A program made the position numbers and the translations under genes. This document shows positions 1 to 7,163 of a stretch of DNA of 11,809 nt, piece after piece (position 1 is the first letter of the stretch; every line of letters begins with the position of its first letter). Source of the stretch: a bacterium (GTDB lineage: Bacteria > Krumholzibacteriota > Krumholzibacteria > LZORAL124-64-63). Below the pieces are notes generated by a model. That model saw nothing but the letters and a program-made list of their open reading frames with translations, made no database searches and had not been told where the DNA came from. The stretch lies in NCBI GenBank assembly GCA_003646045.1, contig QNDV01000039.1, forward strand, positions 1 to 11,809, given 5' to 3'.

Positions 1-452
1 ATCAGACCACTTCGAAGGAATTCATCGAGTACCTGCGGGACAACAACCATACCGACAGCGCCGGGCAGGATATCTACGACGCCTGGGCGGCCAACGGTCG
101 CTCGACACCTGTGGCCATGGCTCAGACTTCCTTGACGCTGGACCTTTCGGACGCCGGAGAAGGGGGTGTACCCCACGTGACCAGCCTTGCCCAGAACTAC
201 CCCAATCCCTTCAATCCCAGGACGTGGGTGGACTACTCGCTGGCCAAGGCCGGGCCGGTCAGCCTGAAGATCTACGATGCCCGCGGTCGCCTGGTGCGGA
301 CGCTGGTGGAACAGAACCAGGGGGCCGGGCCGCAGCGCGCGCAGTGGGACGGCCTGGACGATGGCGGCCGCGGCGTGGCCTCGGGCGTGTACCACTACGT
401 ACTGCAGACGGAACAGGGTGATCTGCGGCGAAAGATGACGTTGCTGCGCTGA
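1..452 (+). CDS. C-terminus of a secreted protein with FlgD-like / T9SS-type sorting domain (5'-partial)
   Basis: The reading frame is open from the left edge (first full codon at nt 3) to a TGA at 450-452, giving 149 residues with the N-terminus outside the window. Residues 1 to about 45 (TSKEFIEYLRDNNHTDSAG and on) I cannot assign; they look like the end of a preceding globular domain. A short linker follows. Residues about 65-149 form a FlgD-type Ig-like domain: NYPNPFNP, SLKIYDARGRLVRTL, GVASGVYHYVLQT and a basic end, RRKMTLLR. In FCB-group bacteria this domain is the usual C-terminal piece of large secreted or surface enzymes and resembles type IX secretion sorting domains. Export is therefore likely, but the catalytic part is not visible. 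The GTG at 111 and ATG at 117 are internal, since the upstream frame is open and protein-like. A strong hairpin follows the stop. Confident on the domain, not on the protein's function. Confidence 0.85.
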   Translation, partial: QTTSKEFIEYLRDNNHTDSAGQDIYDAWAANGRSTPVAMAQTSLTLDLSDAGEGGVPHVTSLAQNYPNPFNPRTWVDYSLAKAGPVSLKIYDARGRLVRTLVEQNQGAGPQRAQWDGLDDGGRGVASGVYHYVLQTEQGDLRRKMTLLR

Positions 453-473
453 GCGACAATGCACCGCCGGATC

Positions 474-506
474 GCGGGGCCCGTCGGGTAATCCGGCGGG
501 CCCCGC
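474..506 (+). terminator. GC-rich hairpin, probable transcription terminator
   Basis: The arms GCGGGGCCCGTCGG (474-487) and CCGGCGGGCCCCGC (493-506) pair over 14 bp with one G-T pair and a 5-nt loop (GTAAT). Outside them, CCGGA (467-471) can also pair with TCCGG (507-511) across a 2-nt bulge. The hairpin starts 22 nt after the stop of the preceding gene and lies ahead of the promoter of the next one. It has no T-tract, so it is not a textbook intrinsic terminator. Its position, and its likeness to the hairpin at 7126-7153, are the reasons for the call. Confidence 0.6.
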
Positions 507-540
507 TCCGGTTGCCGGGCACGGACCCGCCGGAGGCATA

Positions 541-569
541 TTTACGCCCGACAAGGCCCATGCTAGCCT
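541..569 (+). promoter_or_regulatory. Predicted sigma70-type promoter of the symporter gene
   Basis: TTTACG (541-546) and TAGCCT (564-569) are separated by exactly 17 bp, with TGC directly before the -10 box, as in extended -10 promoters. Transcription would start near 576, leaving a leader of about 35 nt before the ATG at 611. The boxes match the consensus only moderately. The same spacing and TGC element upstream of other genes in this window support the call. Confidence 0.45.
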
Positions 570-610
570 GACCGGACCCGACCTCCCGTACCCCGGCCCC
601 GGAAGGACCC

Positions 611-2386
611 ATGGCCCACCTTCATCCCATTGACTGGACCATCATCGCGGTCTACGTGGTGATCACCGTGGGGCTCGGTCTGGCCTTCCGGCGCCGTGCT
701 TCCCGCGACAGCAGCGAGTACTTCCTGGCTGGCCGCTCCCTGCCCTGGTGGGTGCTGGGCACGAGCATGGTCGCCACCACCTTTGCCGCCGATACGCCCC
801 TGGCGGTGACGGGCTTCATCCGCAATCACGGCATCTGGTACAACTGGTTCGGCTGGCACTACGTCATGAGCCAGATGCTGGCGGTGTTCCTGTTCTCGCG
901 ATTCTGGCGGCGGGCCGAGGTGGTCACCGACAACGAACTCATCGAAATGCGCTACTCCGGTCGACCGGCAGCCTTCTTGCGCGGCTTCAAGGCCGGCTAC
1001 TTTGCCCTGCTCTACAACTTCATCGTGTTGGGCTGGGTGCTCAAGGGAATGGGCACGGTGGCCGAGTCGGTACTTGGTATTGACCCGCAACTGGCTGTGA
1101 TCGCCGGGGCGGCCCTGGCCTTGAGCTACGCCCTGCTGGCCGGGTTCTGGGGTGTCGTGATCACCGATGTCATCCAGTTCGTCCTGGCCATGGCCGGCTC
1201 CATCACCGTGGCGACCCTGGCGGTAAGGCATGTGGGCGGCATCGCCCAACTCAAGCAGCGCCTGTTCGACTCGCCCCTGGCCGATGCCAACACCATGGCC
1301 TTCATACCCGGCGGCAGCCTGGGCTGGGACAGCGACCTGTTCCGCTTCCTGGTCTTCGTGTCGCTCATGTGGTGGGCCAGCCACAACGCCGACGGGGGCG
1401 GCTACCTGATCCAGCGCATGGCCGCCGCCCGCGACGAACGCCACGCCCGTGGCGCCACCCTCTGGTTCGTCGTCGCCAACAACGCGGTGCGGTACTGGCC
1501 CTGGATACTCACGGGGCTGGCTTCCCTGGTCATCCTGCCGGTGATGCCCGCGGGCGCGGGGGAGGAGGCGGCCTATCCCATGGTCATGCTCCAGGTCCTG
1601 GGGCCGGGGTTGCTGGGCCTGTTGCTGGTCAGTTTCTTTGCCGCCTTCATGTCCACCATCGACACCCACCTGAACTGGGGCGCCAGTTACCTGGTCAATG
1701 ATATCTACCGCCGCTTCCTCAGACCCGAGGCCACGGAGAAGGAGGCGGTGGTCGCGGCCAAGATCTGCGTGGCGTCCATGATGGTATGTGCGGTGATCGT
1801 GGCCTTTTTCCTGACCAGTATCGGCAAGGCCTGGCTCTTCGTCTGGGCCCTGGGTGCGGGCATCGGGCCGGTGCTGATCCTGCGCTGGTTCTGGTGGCGC
1901 ATCAATGCCTGGAGCGAGATCGCCGCCCTGGCCACGTCGGTTGTGCTGGCCGTGGGCTTCGAGGTTACGGCGGCGGTGCAGCTGGGCAGCTCCTACGAAC
2001 TATTCGCGTCGCCGGTCACGGTGGCCGGTACCGCCCTGGGCACCCATCACAAGGCCCTGATCCTGGTGCCCGTGTCCATCCTGGTCTGGCTGACGGTAAC
2101 CATGATGACCCGACCGGTGGAGGCTTCGCGTCTGGAGGCATTCTACCGCAAGGTCCGGCCCGGAGGCTGGTGGACACCGGTGGCCCGGCGCGCGCCCGAG
2201 GTCGTCTGTGCGGGAGTCACCGGTCGCCTGCTGCTGGTCTGGGCAGGTGGCTGTGCCGGTGTCTACGGTCTGATTTTCGGCCTGGGCAAGCTGCTGCTGG
2301 GGGAAACAACCATTGCGCTCGGGCTGTTGGCGGTGGCAGTGGCTGGTGGTTTCGTGGTGGCGCGGGAACTACGGCAAGAGGATTAG
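611..2386 (+). CDS. Sodium:solute symporter family (SSS/SLC5) transporter
   Basis: This 591-residue, strongly hydrophobic protein should use the Na+ gradient to import a small solute across the inner membrane. The substrate cannot be told from sequence. The first helix (about residues 8-26) is followed by the family signature YFLAGRSLPWW (37-47) and a conserved second helix, AADTPLAVTGFI (59-70). About 13-15 membrane segments follow. SFFAAFMSTIDTHLNWGASY (341-360) is the helix that carries the Na2 sodium site in this family, with S348 and T349 as likely ligands. A hydrophilic stretch at about 500-530 precedes two more helices at the C-terminus. The length fits the longer members of the family. 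GGAAGG at 601-606 is the ribosome binding site for the ATG at 611. The gene stands alone, with its own promoter. Its TAG overlaps the stop of the kinase gene on the other strand. Family call confident. Confidence 0.93.
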   Translation: MAHLHPIDWTIIAVYVVITVGLGLAFRRRASRDSSEYFLAGRSLPWWVLGTSMVATTFAADTPLAVTGFIRNHGIWYNWFGWHYVMSQMLAVFLFSRFWRRAEVVTDNELIEMRYSGRPAAFLRGFKAGYFALLYNFIVLGWVLKGMGTVAESVLGIDPQLAVIAGAALALSYALLAGFWGVVITDVIQFVLAMAGSITVATLAVRHVGGIAQLKQRLFDSPLADANTMAFIPGGSLGWDSDLFRFLVFVSLMWWASHNADGGGYLIQRMAAARDERHARGATLWFVVANNAVRYWPWILTGLASLVILPVMPAGAGEEAAYPMVMLQVLGPGLLGLLLVSFFAAFMSTIDTHLNWGASYLVNDIYRRFLRPEATEKEAVVAAKICVASMMVCAVIVAFFLTSIGKAWLFVWALGAGIGPVLILRWFWWRINAWSEIAALATSVVLAVGFEVTAAVQLGSSYELFASPVTVAGTALGTHHKALILVPVSILVWLTVTMMTRPVEASRLEAFYRKVRPGGWWTPVARRAPEVVCAGVTGRLLLVWAGGCAGVYGLIFGLGKLLLGETTIALGLLAVAVAGGFVVARELRQED

Positions 2387-3936
2387 CCGGCAGCCGATTC
2401 CTCCACCGGCGCGGCCATGATCTGGAAACGGAACGTGCTGCCCTGGTCGATGGTGCTATCCACCTCGATCACTCCGCCATGGCTTTCGACGATTCGTGCG
2501 GCAATGGCCAGGCCCAGCCCGGAGCTGCGGTCCAGGGCGGCTGCGACACCGTTGGTATTTTCGCACACAGGCGTACGACTCTTATCTCCGGTGTAGAACC
2601 GCTCGAAGATGTGGGGCCGGTCCTCGTCGGAGATGCCGATGCCCGAATCGGTCACCGCGATCTCCACCCAGCTCTCGTCGAGGTGTGCCTGCAGCGTCAC
2701 CTTGCCACCGCCCGGCGTGAACTTGATCCCGTTCTCCACCAGGTTCTGCAGTACGCGACCGATCTGCAGGGGATCGGCGTGGACATCGGGCAGGTTGTCC
2801 ATCAGCTCCAGTTCCAGCCGGACACCACGGCCCTCGGCCGCTATCTGGTAGTGATCGAGAACCGATGTGGCCAGTTCGCCCAGGGAAAAGTCCTCATGGC
2901 GGAACGTATCCTGTCCCGAATCCAGGCGTGAGAGCACCAGGGCGTGATCGATGAGCCGGTCCAGATGATCCAGCTTGCCGGTGATGTTGTTCAGGAAACG
3001 CTGGCGGTCGATATCACTGAGTTTGTCCGCCCGCAGGCCCAGTGTCTCGAGGTAGCCCCTGAGGCCCGCCAGGGGCGTGCGCAGGTCGTGGCTGATGTTG
3101 GCCACGAGCTGGCGCTGGAACTGCTCCTTGCCCCGCAGGTCATCCATCATCGATTCGATCCGCACCGCCATGACGTTGATGTTCTGTCCCAGGACGCCGA
3201 TCTCGTCGGATTTGCTCTCGGGAACGCGGGCGCCCATGTCGCCGTCGGTGAATACCTGCACACCCCGGGACAGGCGGGTCACCCGCCGACTGGTCCAGGC
3301 CATGATGATCAGGGAACTTGCCGCGGCGTAGATCAGCAGCATGATCAGGGCCTGTACCACCAGGGCCCGGCGGTCGGAGCCGGCCTCGGCGGGGCCATAG
3401 CTCAGGGGCGTGAAACTGGTGGCCAGGTAGGCAGCCGGGTGGTCGTCGTCGCCGATGGCGGGGACGATGCGGCTGACACGCATGATGCGGTTGGAGAAGG
3501 CATTGATATCCGTGGAGTCGGGATAGGATCCGAAGTCCCATTCGCCATCGGACATGTCCCGCAACACGCCCGGATCACAGTATGGTACCGCCCGCCCGAG
3601 GGAGTCGGGGTTGGACGACCACATATGCTGTCCGGCAGGGTCGAATACCACGAATTCCACCTCGTAGAGGGCGACCTCGGCGCCGTAGTCCACCAGCAGG
3701 CTCTCGGCCCGGGCGGGATCGTCCAGATGGCGGGCCAGGTGGTTGGCTACACTGTCCACCTGGGCGTCGGCGTATTCGAGGTACCAGGTCTCCTCGGCAT
3801 CGGTGTCGTAGGTCGAAAAAACCGTGTACGGCAGCAGGTAGTAGTAGCCGGCGATGCTGGCGCAGGCCAGCAGGATGAACAGGACCGTCAGGCGGAAATG
3901 GATCGTTCGAGTCAGTCCCAGGATCCGGCGTATCAC
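2383..3936 (-). CDS. Two-component sensor histidine kinase (HAMP, HisKA, HATPase)
   Basis: This is a 517-residue membrane kinase. TM1 (about 15-40) and TM2 (about 191-213) flank a periplasmic sensor region of about 150 residues with no recognisable fold. A HAMP linker (about 214-265) leads to the HisKA helix, ANISHDLRTPL, with H283 as the phosphorylated histidine. The ATPase domain has the N box (NLVENGIKF, N398 and N402), G1 box (DSGIGI, D430), F box (IFERFY) and G2 box (GLGLAIA, from G473). Between the F and G2 boxes the ATP lid is longer than usual, with about 14 extra residues (roughly 456-470). It should phosphorylate the response regulator encoded just upstream. The start is GTG, inside a GTGA overlap with the regulator's stop; GGAAG in the end of the regulator gene serves as ribosome binding site. 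The signal sensed is unknown. The stop overlaps the convergent symporter stop. Confidence 0.93.
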   Translation of the reverse strand: MIRRILGLTRTIHFRLTVLFILLACASIAGYYYLLPYTVFSTYDTDAEETWYLEYADAQVDSVANHLARHLDDPARAESLLVDYGAEVALYEVEFVVFDPAGQHMWSSNPDSLGRAVPYCDPGVLRDMSDGEWDFGSYPDSTDINAFSNRIMRVSRIVPAIGDDDHPAAYLATSFTPLSYGPAEAGSDRRALVVQALIMLLIYAAASSLIIMAWTSRRVTRLSRGVQVFTDGDMGARVPESKSDEIGVLGQNINVMAVRIESMMDDLRGKEQFQRQLVANISHDLRTPLAGLRGYLETLGLRADKLSDIDRQRFLNNITGKLDHLDRLIDHALVLSRLDSGQDTFRHEDFSLGELATSVLDHYQIAAEGRGVRLELELMDNLPDVHADPLQIGRVLQNLVENGIKFTPGGGKVTLQAHLDESWVEIAVTDSGIGISDEDRPHIFERFYTGDKSRTPVCENTNGVAAALDRSSGLGLAIAARIVESHGGVIEVDSTIDQGSTFRFQIMAAPVEESAAG

Positions 3937-4673
3937 GGCATGTCTTCCAGGAAATCGTCGTTGTAGCGGTAGCCGACACCCCAGACGGTGAGTATCAGGC
4001 GGGGTTGGTTGGGATTCTCCTCGATCTTGTTGCGCAGCCGGTTCACGTGGCTGTTCACCGTGTGTTCGAATACGTCGGCGCCTTCCTTCCAGACCCGGTC
4101 CAGCAGTTGCCGGCGACTGAAGGTGCGACCCGGATGGGAGGCCAGGTTGTGCAGCAGGTCGTATTCCTTCACCGTCAGGGTGATCTCCTTGCCCCGGACT
4201 GTTACCCGCCGTTTAGACGGGTCGATGACCACGTTGCCCAGTTCGAGGATGGTGTCGCCCGTGCGACGTTGCGCCAGTTCCTCGGCCCGGGTGATGCGGC
4301 GCAGCAGCACCTTGATCCGCGCGGTCAGTTCGCGCATGCCGAACGGCTTGACCAGGTAGTCGTCACAGCCCAGTTCCAGGCCCAGGACCTTGTCCGCCTC
4401 CTCGCCCCGGGCAGTGAGCATGAGCACGGGCGTGCGCGGGTCGCCCCGTCGCAGTTCCTGCAGCAGTTCGATACCCGTCAATGAGGGCAGCATCCAGTCC
4501 AGGATGACCAGGTCATAGCGACCGCCCTGGAAGGCCCGCAGGCCCGCTTCGCCGTCCACCGCCGCGGTAACCTGGTACCCTTCCGCATCGAGGTGCAGAG
4601 CGAGCAGATCCACCAATTCACGGTCATCCTCGACTACGAGAACCTTTTTCGTGCGTGTAGCGGTGGAATTCAT
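3933..4673 (-). CDS. OmpR/PhoB-family response regulator
   Basis: This 246-residue DNA-binding regulator is the partner of the kinase that follows it. The receiver domain (about 9-125) has the acidic pair E15/D16 plus D17 (VVEDD), the phospho-acceptor D59 (VILDWMLP), T87 (MLTARG) and K109 (LVKPFG). The C-terminal winged helix (about 141-239) has the family pattern LTVKEYDLLHNLASHPG, then SRRQLLDRVW, then a recognition-helix region (HTVNSHVNRLRNKIE), and ends with the wing motif GVGYRY. All catalytic residues are present, so it should be active. The ATG at 4673 is preceded by AGGAG (4689-4685) at a spacing of 11 nt. A good promoter lies about 75 nt upstream. It is divergent from the ABC exporter, which makes that exporter a natural target. 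The target genes are inferred, not shown. Confidence 0.95.
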   Translation of the reverse strand: MNSTATRTKKVLVVEDDRELVDLLALHLDAEGYQVTAAVDGEAGLRAFQGGRYDLVILDWMLPSLTGIELLQELRRGDPRTPVLMLTARGEEADKVLGLELGCDDYLVKPFGMRELTARIKVLLRRITRAEELAQRRTGDTILELGNVVIDPSKRRVTVRGKEITLTVKEYDLLHNLASHPGRTFSRRQLLDRVWKEGADVFEHTVNSHVNRLRNKIEENPNQPRLILTVWGVGYRYNDDFLEDMP

Positions 4674-4746
4674 AAGGGGAGTGGCTCCTGGTAGTCTTTG
4701 CTGACGTCACGTGGAAGGCGCGTGGGATGCGCAAACCCGAGCTTCA

Positions 4747-4775
4747 ATATTACCAGACAGAACATGGACTTGCAA
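4747..4775 (-). promoter_or_regulatory. Predicted sigma70 promoter of the two-component operon
   Basis: On the minus strand TTGCAA (4775-4770) and TAATAT (4752-4747) are 17 bp apart. Both boxes are close to the -35/-10 consensus and the -10 is AT-rich in an otherwise GC-rich window, so this is the best promoter match here. Transcription would start near 4740, giving a leader of about 67 nt before the ATG. That leader contains overlapping palindromes, TGACGTCA (4702-4709) and CACGTG (4708-4713). Confidence 0.65.
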
Positions 4776-4824
4776 GACTGTGGCGCGATCGGGAGTGGTG
4801 ATCGGCACCGGAAATTCGTGGCAG

Positions 4825-4853
4825 TTGCGGCGTAGACCTCCGGGGGGCATACT
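4825..4853 (+). promoter_or_regulatory. Predicted promoter of the ABC exporter operon
   Basis: TTGCGG (4825-4830) and CATACT (4848-4853) are 17 bp apart, and the spacer ends in a run of six Gs. Transcription would start near 4860, leaving about 40 nt before the ATG at 4899. The -35 boxes of this promoter and of the divergent regulator promoter lie about 50 bp apart, so a regulator bound between them could act on both. Match to consensus is moderate. Confidence 0.45.
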
Positions 4854-4889
4854 GTCGGCAACCGGATCATGATATCCAAACCGGAAACC

Positions 4890-4894
4890 GGAGG
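4890..4894 (+). promoter_or_regulatory. Ribosome binding site deciding the ABC ATPase start
   Basis: GGAGG lies 4 nt before the ATG at 4899. The in-frame ATG at 4869 would add ten residues (MISKPETGGT) but has no comparable site before it, and the predicted transcription start near 4860 would leave it almost no leader. The spacing of 4 nt is on the short side. Confidence 0.65.
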
Positions 4895-4898
4895 CACC

Positions 4899-5846
4899 AT
4901 GACAACGCCAGGCGATCTGCCCGCGGTGGGTGAAACGTTGCTGACCCTGCGCGGCGTCAGCAAGAGTTACGGTACCAAGCAGGCGGCTCGTGACGTCTGT
5001 CTGAGTATCCCGCGCGGCGCGATCTACGGCTTCCTCGGCCCCAACGGGGCGGGCAAGACCACCACCATTCGCTGCATCATGAACATCATCCTGCCCGACA
5101 GCGGCGAGATCCTGCTGGCCGGCCGTCCCCTGGCGCGCGAACTGCGCGACCGCATCGGCTACCTGCCGGAGGAGAGGGGACTCTACCGCAAGATGAAATG
5201 CGTGGAGCAACTGGCCTACCTGGCCCAGCTCAAGGGTGTGCCGCGCAAGGAGGCTCTGGTACGTGCCGACGCCTGGCTCGAGCGCCTGGGGTTGGGCGAA
5301 AACCGCGACAAGAAGGTCGATACCCTGAGCAAGGGCATGCAGCAGAAAATCCAGTTCGCGGCGACCTTCATCTGCAAGCCGCACCTGGTGATTCTTGACG
5401 AGGTCTTCAGCGGGCTGGATCCCCTGAACATCGAGCTGTTGCGCGGACTGATCATGGAAGAGAAGAGCCGGGGCACCACCATCCTGTTCTCCACCCACAT
5501 GTTGGCCGAGGCCGAGAAGGTATGCGACGCCATCTGTCTCATCGAGGGAGGGGAAGTGATCCTGGACGGTGCCCTGGGCGACGTGCGAAAGCAGTTCACG
5601 TTGAAGTCGGTGAAGGTGGCCCTGGCCGGCGACCTGGATCCGCCGCCGGATCTGCCCGGCGTGATCGCGAGGAAGAAGACCGAGGGCGCATGGCAGCTTA
5701 CCCTGGACGAGGGTGCTGATCCCCAGGCTTTGCTGGCGCCCCTGGCCGCGGCGGGCCGCGTCGAGCTTTTCGCCGCCAACCGACCCAGCCTGAGCGAGAT
5801 CTTCCTGGCGGCCGTGGCCCGCCATCGTGCGGAGGTGGCGGCATGA
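4899..5846 (+). CDS. ABC exporter ATP-binding protein, NatA/YhaQ-like
   Basis: This 315-residue cytoplasmic ATPase powers the ABC-2 permease encoded next. The nucleotide-binding domain (about 14-235) has Walker A GPNGAGKTT (47-55, K53), signature LSKGMQQKIQ (143-152), Walker B LVILDE (163-168, catalytic E168), D-loop SGLD (171-174) and switch H200. At the Q-loop the sequence reads GYLPEERGLY, with Glu where most ABC ATPases have Gln; this is usual in the NatA-like group. The C-terminal 80 or so residues match the accessory domain (DUF4162 type) found on drug and Na+ exporter ATPases, ending in PSLSEIFLAAV. The family covers Na+, antibiotic and lipid-like cargo, and the substrate here is unknown. 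The gene is divergent from the two-component operon, and its TGA overlaps the permease ATG (ATGA). Confidence 0.93.
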   Translation: MTTPGDLPAVGETLLTLRGVSKSYGTKQAARDVCLSIPRGAIYGFLGPNGAGKTTTIRCIMNIILPDSGEILLAGRPLARELRDRIGYLPEERGLYRKMKCVEQLAYLAQLKGVPRKEALVRADAWLERLGLGENRDKKVDTLSKGMQQKIQFAATFICKPHLVILDEVFSGLDPLNIELLRGLIMEEKSRGTTILFSTHMLAEAEKVCDAICLIEGGEVILDGALGDVRKQFTLKSVKVALAGDLDPPPDLPGVIARKKTEGAWQLTLDEGADPQALLAPLAAAGRVELFAANRPSLSEIFLAAVARHRAEVAA

Positions 5847-7105
5847 GCAAGGTCCTGACCATTGTCCGCAAGGAGTACCTCGAGCGGGTTCGTTCCAAGA
5901 GCTTCGTCATCGGCACCCTGCTGGGCCCGGCTCTCATGTCCATGTTCATCGTCCTGCCCGTGCTGCTGTCCGAAACCGGCGGGGACGAACAACGCACCGT
6001 GGGTGTGGTGGACCTTTCGGGAGAAATTGTCGGGCCCATGCGGGCGGCCCTGGTCGACCGGGGCGACGACAACGTGACTTTGCAGCACGTCGAGTGCCCG
6101 GACGGTGGCGATGTCGCCTGCGTCGAGGAACTCAAGCGACGCATCATCGACGGCACGATACACAGCGGCATCATGCTGCCGGCGGACTTCATGTCCATGT
6201 CCGCTCCCCGGGCCACGTTCTACAACAAGTCGGTCAGTTCCATGGTGCTGCGGGACGAGGTGCTGCAGCCGGCACTGGATCGCGTACTGCGCGAAGGACG
6301 TTTCACCCGGGCCGCCGTGCCCGAGTCGCTGTACACCTACCTGACCACGCGCACCGACTGGACCAGCCGCACGGTCAGCGCCGAGGGCGGCGATACGGAA
6401 CAGAACGAGGCGGTCTCGTTCGTCATGGCCTTCGTGCTCATCATGATCATCTACATCATGGTGATCATGTATGGCAGCCACACCCTGACCGCCGTGATCG
6501 AGGAGAAGAGCAGCCGCATGGCCGAGGTCATGCTGGCCAGCGTTTCGTCGGGGCACCTGATGCTGGGCAAGGTGCTGGGCATCGGCATGGCGGGTCTGAC
6601 CCAGTTCGGTATCTGGGCCATGGCCTTCTTCGTCCTCAGCCAGCGCGGCGTGTCGGTGGGCGATTTCACCCTGGATGTGGCTTTCATGACCCCGATCATC
6701 CTGATCTCGTTCGTGATGTTCTTCCTGCTGGGGTTCTTTCTCTACGCCACCCTCTACGCCGGGGTGGGAGCCCTGTGCAACAGTGTCCAGGACAGTCAGC
6801 AGTTCCACACGCCGCTGGCCATGGGAATGGTCATTCCCATGATGCTGTTGTCGGTGATCCTCAGGTCTCCCGATTCCACCCTGGCCGTGGTGCTGAGCCT
6901 GGTGCCCCTGTTCTCGCCGGTGCTGATGTTCATGCGGGTGTGCGTGGAGACGCCGCCGGTCTGGCAGATCGGCCTGTCCTGGCTGCTGATGGCCACCTCG
7001 ATCTGGTTCGCGGCCAAGGCGGCGGGCAAGCTCTTCCGGCTGGGCATCCTGATGCACGGGGCCTCGCCCACGTGGGCGTCGATGATCCGGATGCTGCGGT
7101 CCTGA
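5843..7105 (+). CDS. ABC-2 type permease, NatB/YhaP-like
   Basis: This 420-residue membrane protein is the channel half of the exporter. The N-terminus (KEYLERVRSKSFVIGTLLGP) is typical of NatB/YhaP-like ABC-2 permeases. TM1 (about 21-42) is followed by a long extracytoplasmic domain (about 45-188). Six further membrane segments lie at about 191-211, 245-266, 280-303, 322-342, 345-366 and 375-393. The loop after TM2 has the family motif IEEKSSRMAEVMLASVSS (219-236), thought to contact the ATPase. GGAGG (5831-5835) sits 7 nt before the ATG, which overlaps the ATPase stop by 4 nt, so the two are translated together. The gene ends 20 nt before a terminator-like hairpin shared with the convergent gene. 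Cargo cannot be read from sequence. Confidence 0.92.
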   Translation: MSKVLTIVRKEYLERVRSKSFVIGTLLGPALMSMFIVLPVLLSETGGDEQRTVGVVDLSGEIVGPMRAALVDRGDDNVTLQHVECPDGGDVACVEELKRRIIDGTIHSGIMLPADFMSMSAPRATFYNKSVSSMVLRDEVLQPALDRVLREGRFTRAAVPESLYTYLTTRTDWTSRTVSAEGGDTEQNEAVSFVMAFVLIMIIYIMVIMYGSHTLTAVIEEKSSRMAEVMLASVSSGHLMLGKVLGIGMAGLTQFGIWAMAFFVLSQRGVSVGDFTLDVAFMTPIILISFVMFFLLGFFLYATLYAGVGALCNSVQDSQQFHTPLAMGMVIPMMLLSVILRSPDSTLAVVLSLVPLFSPVLMFMRVCVETPPVWQIGLSWLLMATSIWFAAKAAGKLFRLGILMHGASPTWASMIRMLRS

Positions 7106-7125
7106 ACGCGGTGATCATGACCAGG

Positions 7126-7153
7126 GCGGGGCGTCCAATATCGGGCGCCCCGC
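7126..7153. terminator. GC-rich hairpin between convergent genes, probable bidirectional terminator
   Basis: GCGGGGCGTCC (7126-7136) pairs with GGGCGCCCCGC (7143-7153) over 11 bp with one T-G pair and a 6-nt loop (AATATC). It lies in the 58-nt gap between the permease stop (7105) and the stop of the HEAT-cyclophilin gene (7164), where a terminator for both strands is expected. It has no T-tract. The 3' flank, CCCCGCTTCCGTTG, closely resembles that of the hairpin at 474-506. Confidence 0.65.
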
Positions 7154-7163
7154 TTCCGTTGAT

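Noticed and set aside
563..1669. 368-codon open frame on the minus strand opposite the symporter
   Set aside because: The composition is rich in His, Gln, Gly and Asp, with no domain, and it runs antisense to a clear SSS transporter.
1786..2931. 381-codon open frame on the plus strand spanning the symporter/kinase junction
   Set aside because: It runs out of frame with the symporter and antisense to the kinase, with Gly/Arg-rich composition and no motif.
2944..3966. 340-codon open frame on the plus strand opposite the histidine kinase
   Set aside because: It is a Val/Gly/His/Gln-rich antisense shadow; the minus strand holds all the kinase motifs.
4869..4898. Upstream ATG for the ABC ATPase
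   Set aside because: It lacks a ribosome binding site, while GGAGG stands before the ATG at 4899, close to where family homology begins.
5216..7057. 613-codon open frame on the minus strand opposite the ABC exporter genes
   Set aside because: Its product is a low-complexity mix of His, Gln, Gly, Asp and Arg with no family motifs. It is the antisense shadow of two well-supported genes in GC-rich DNA.
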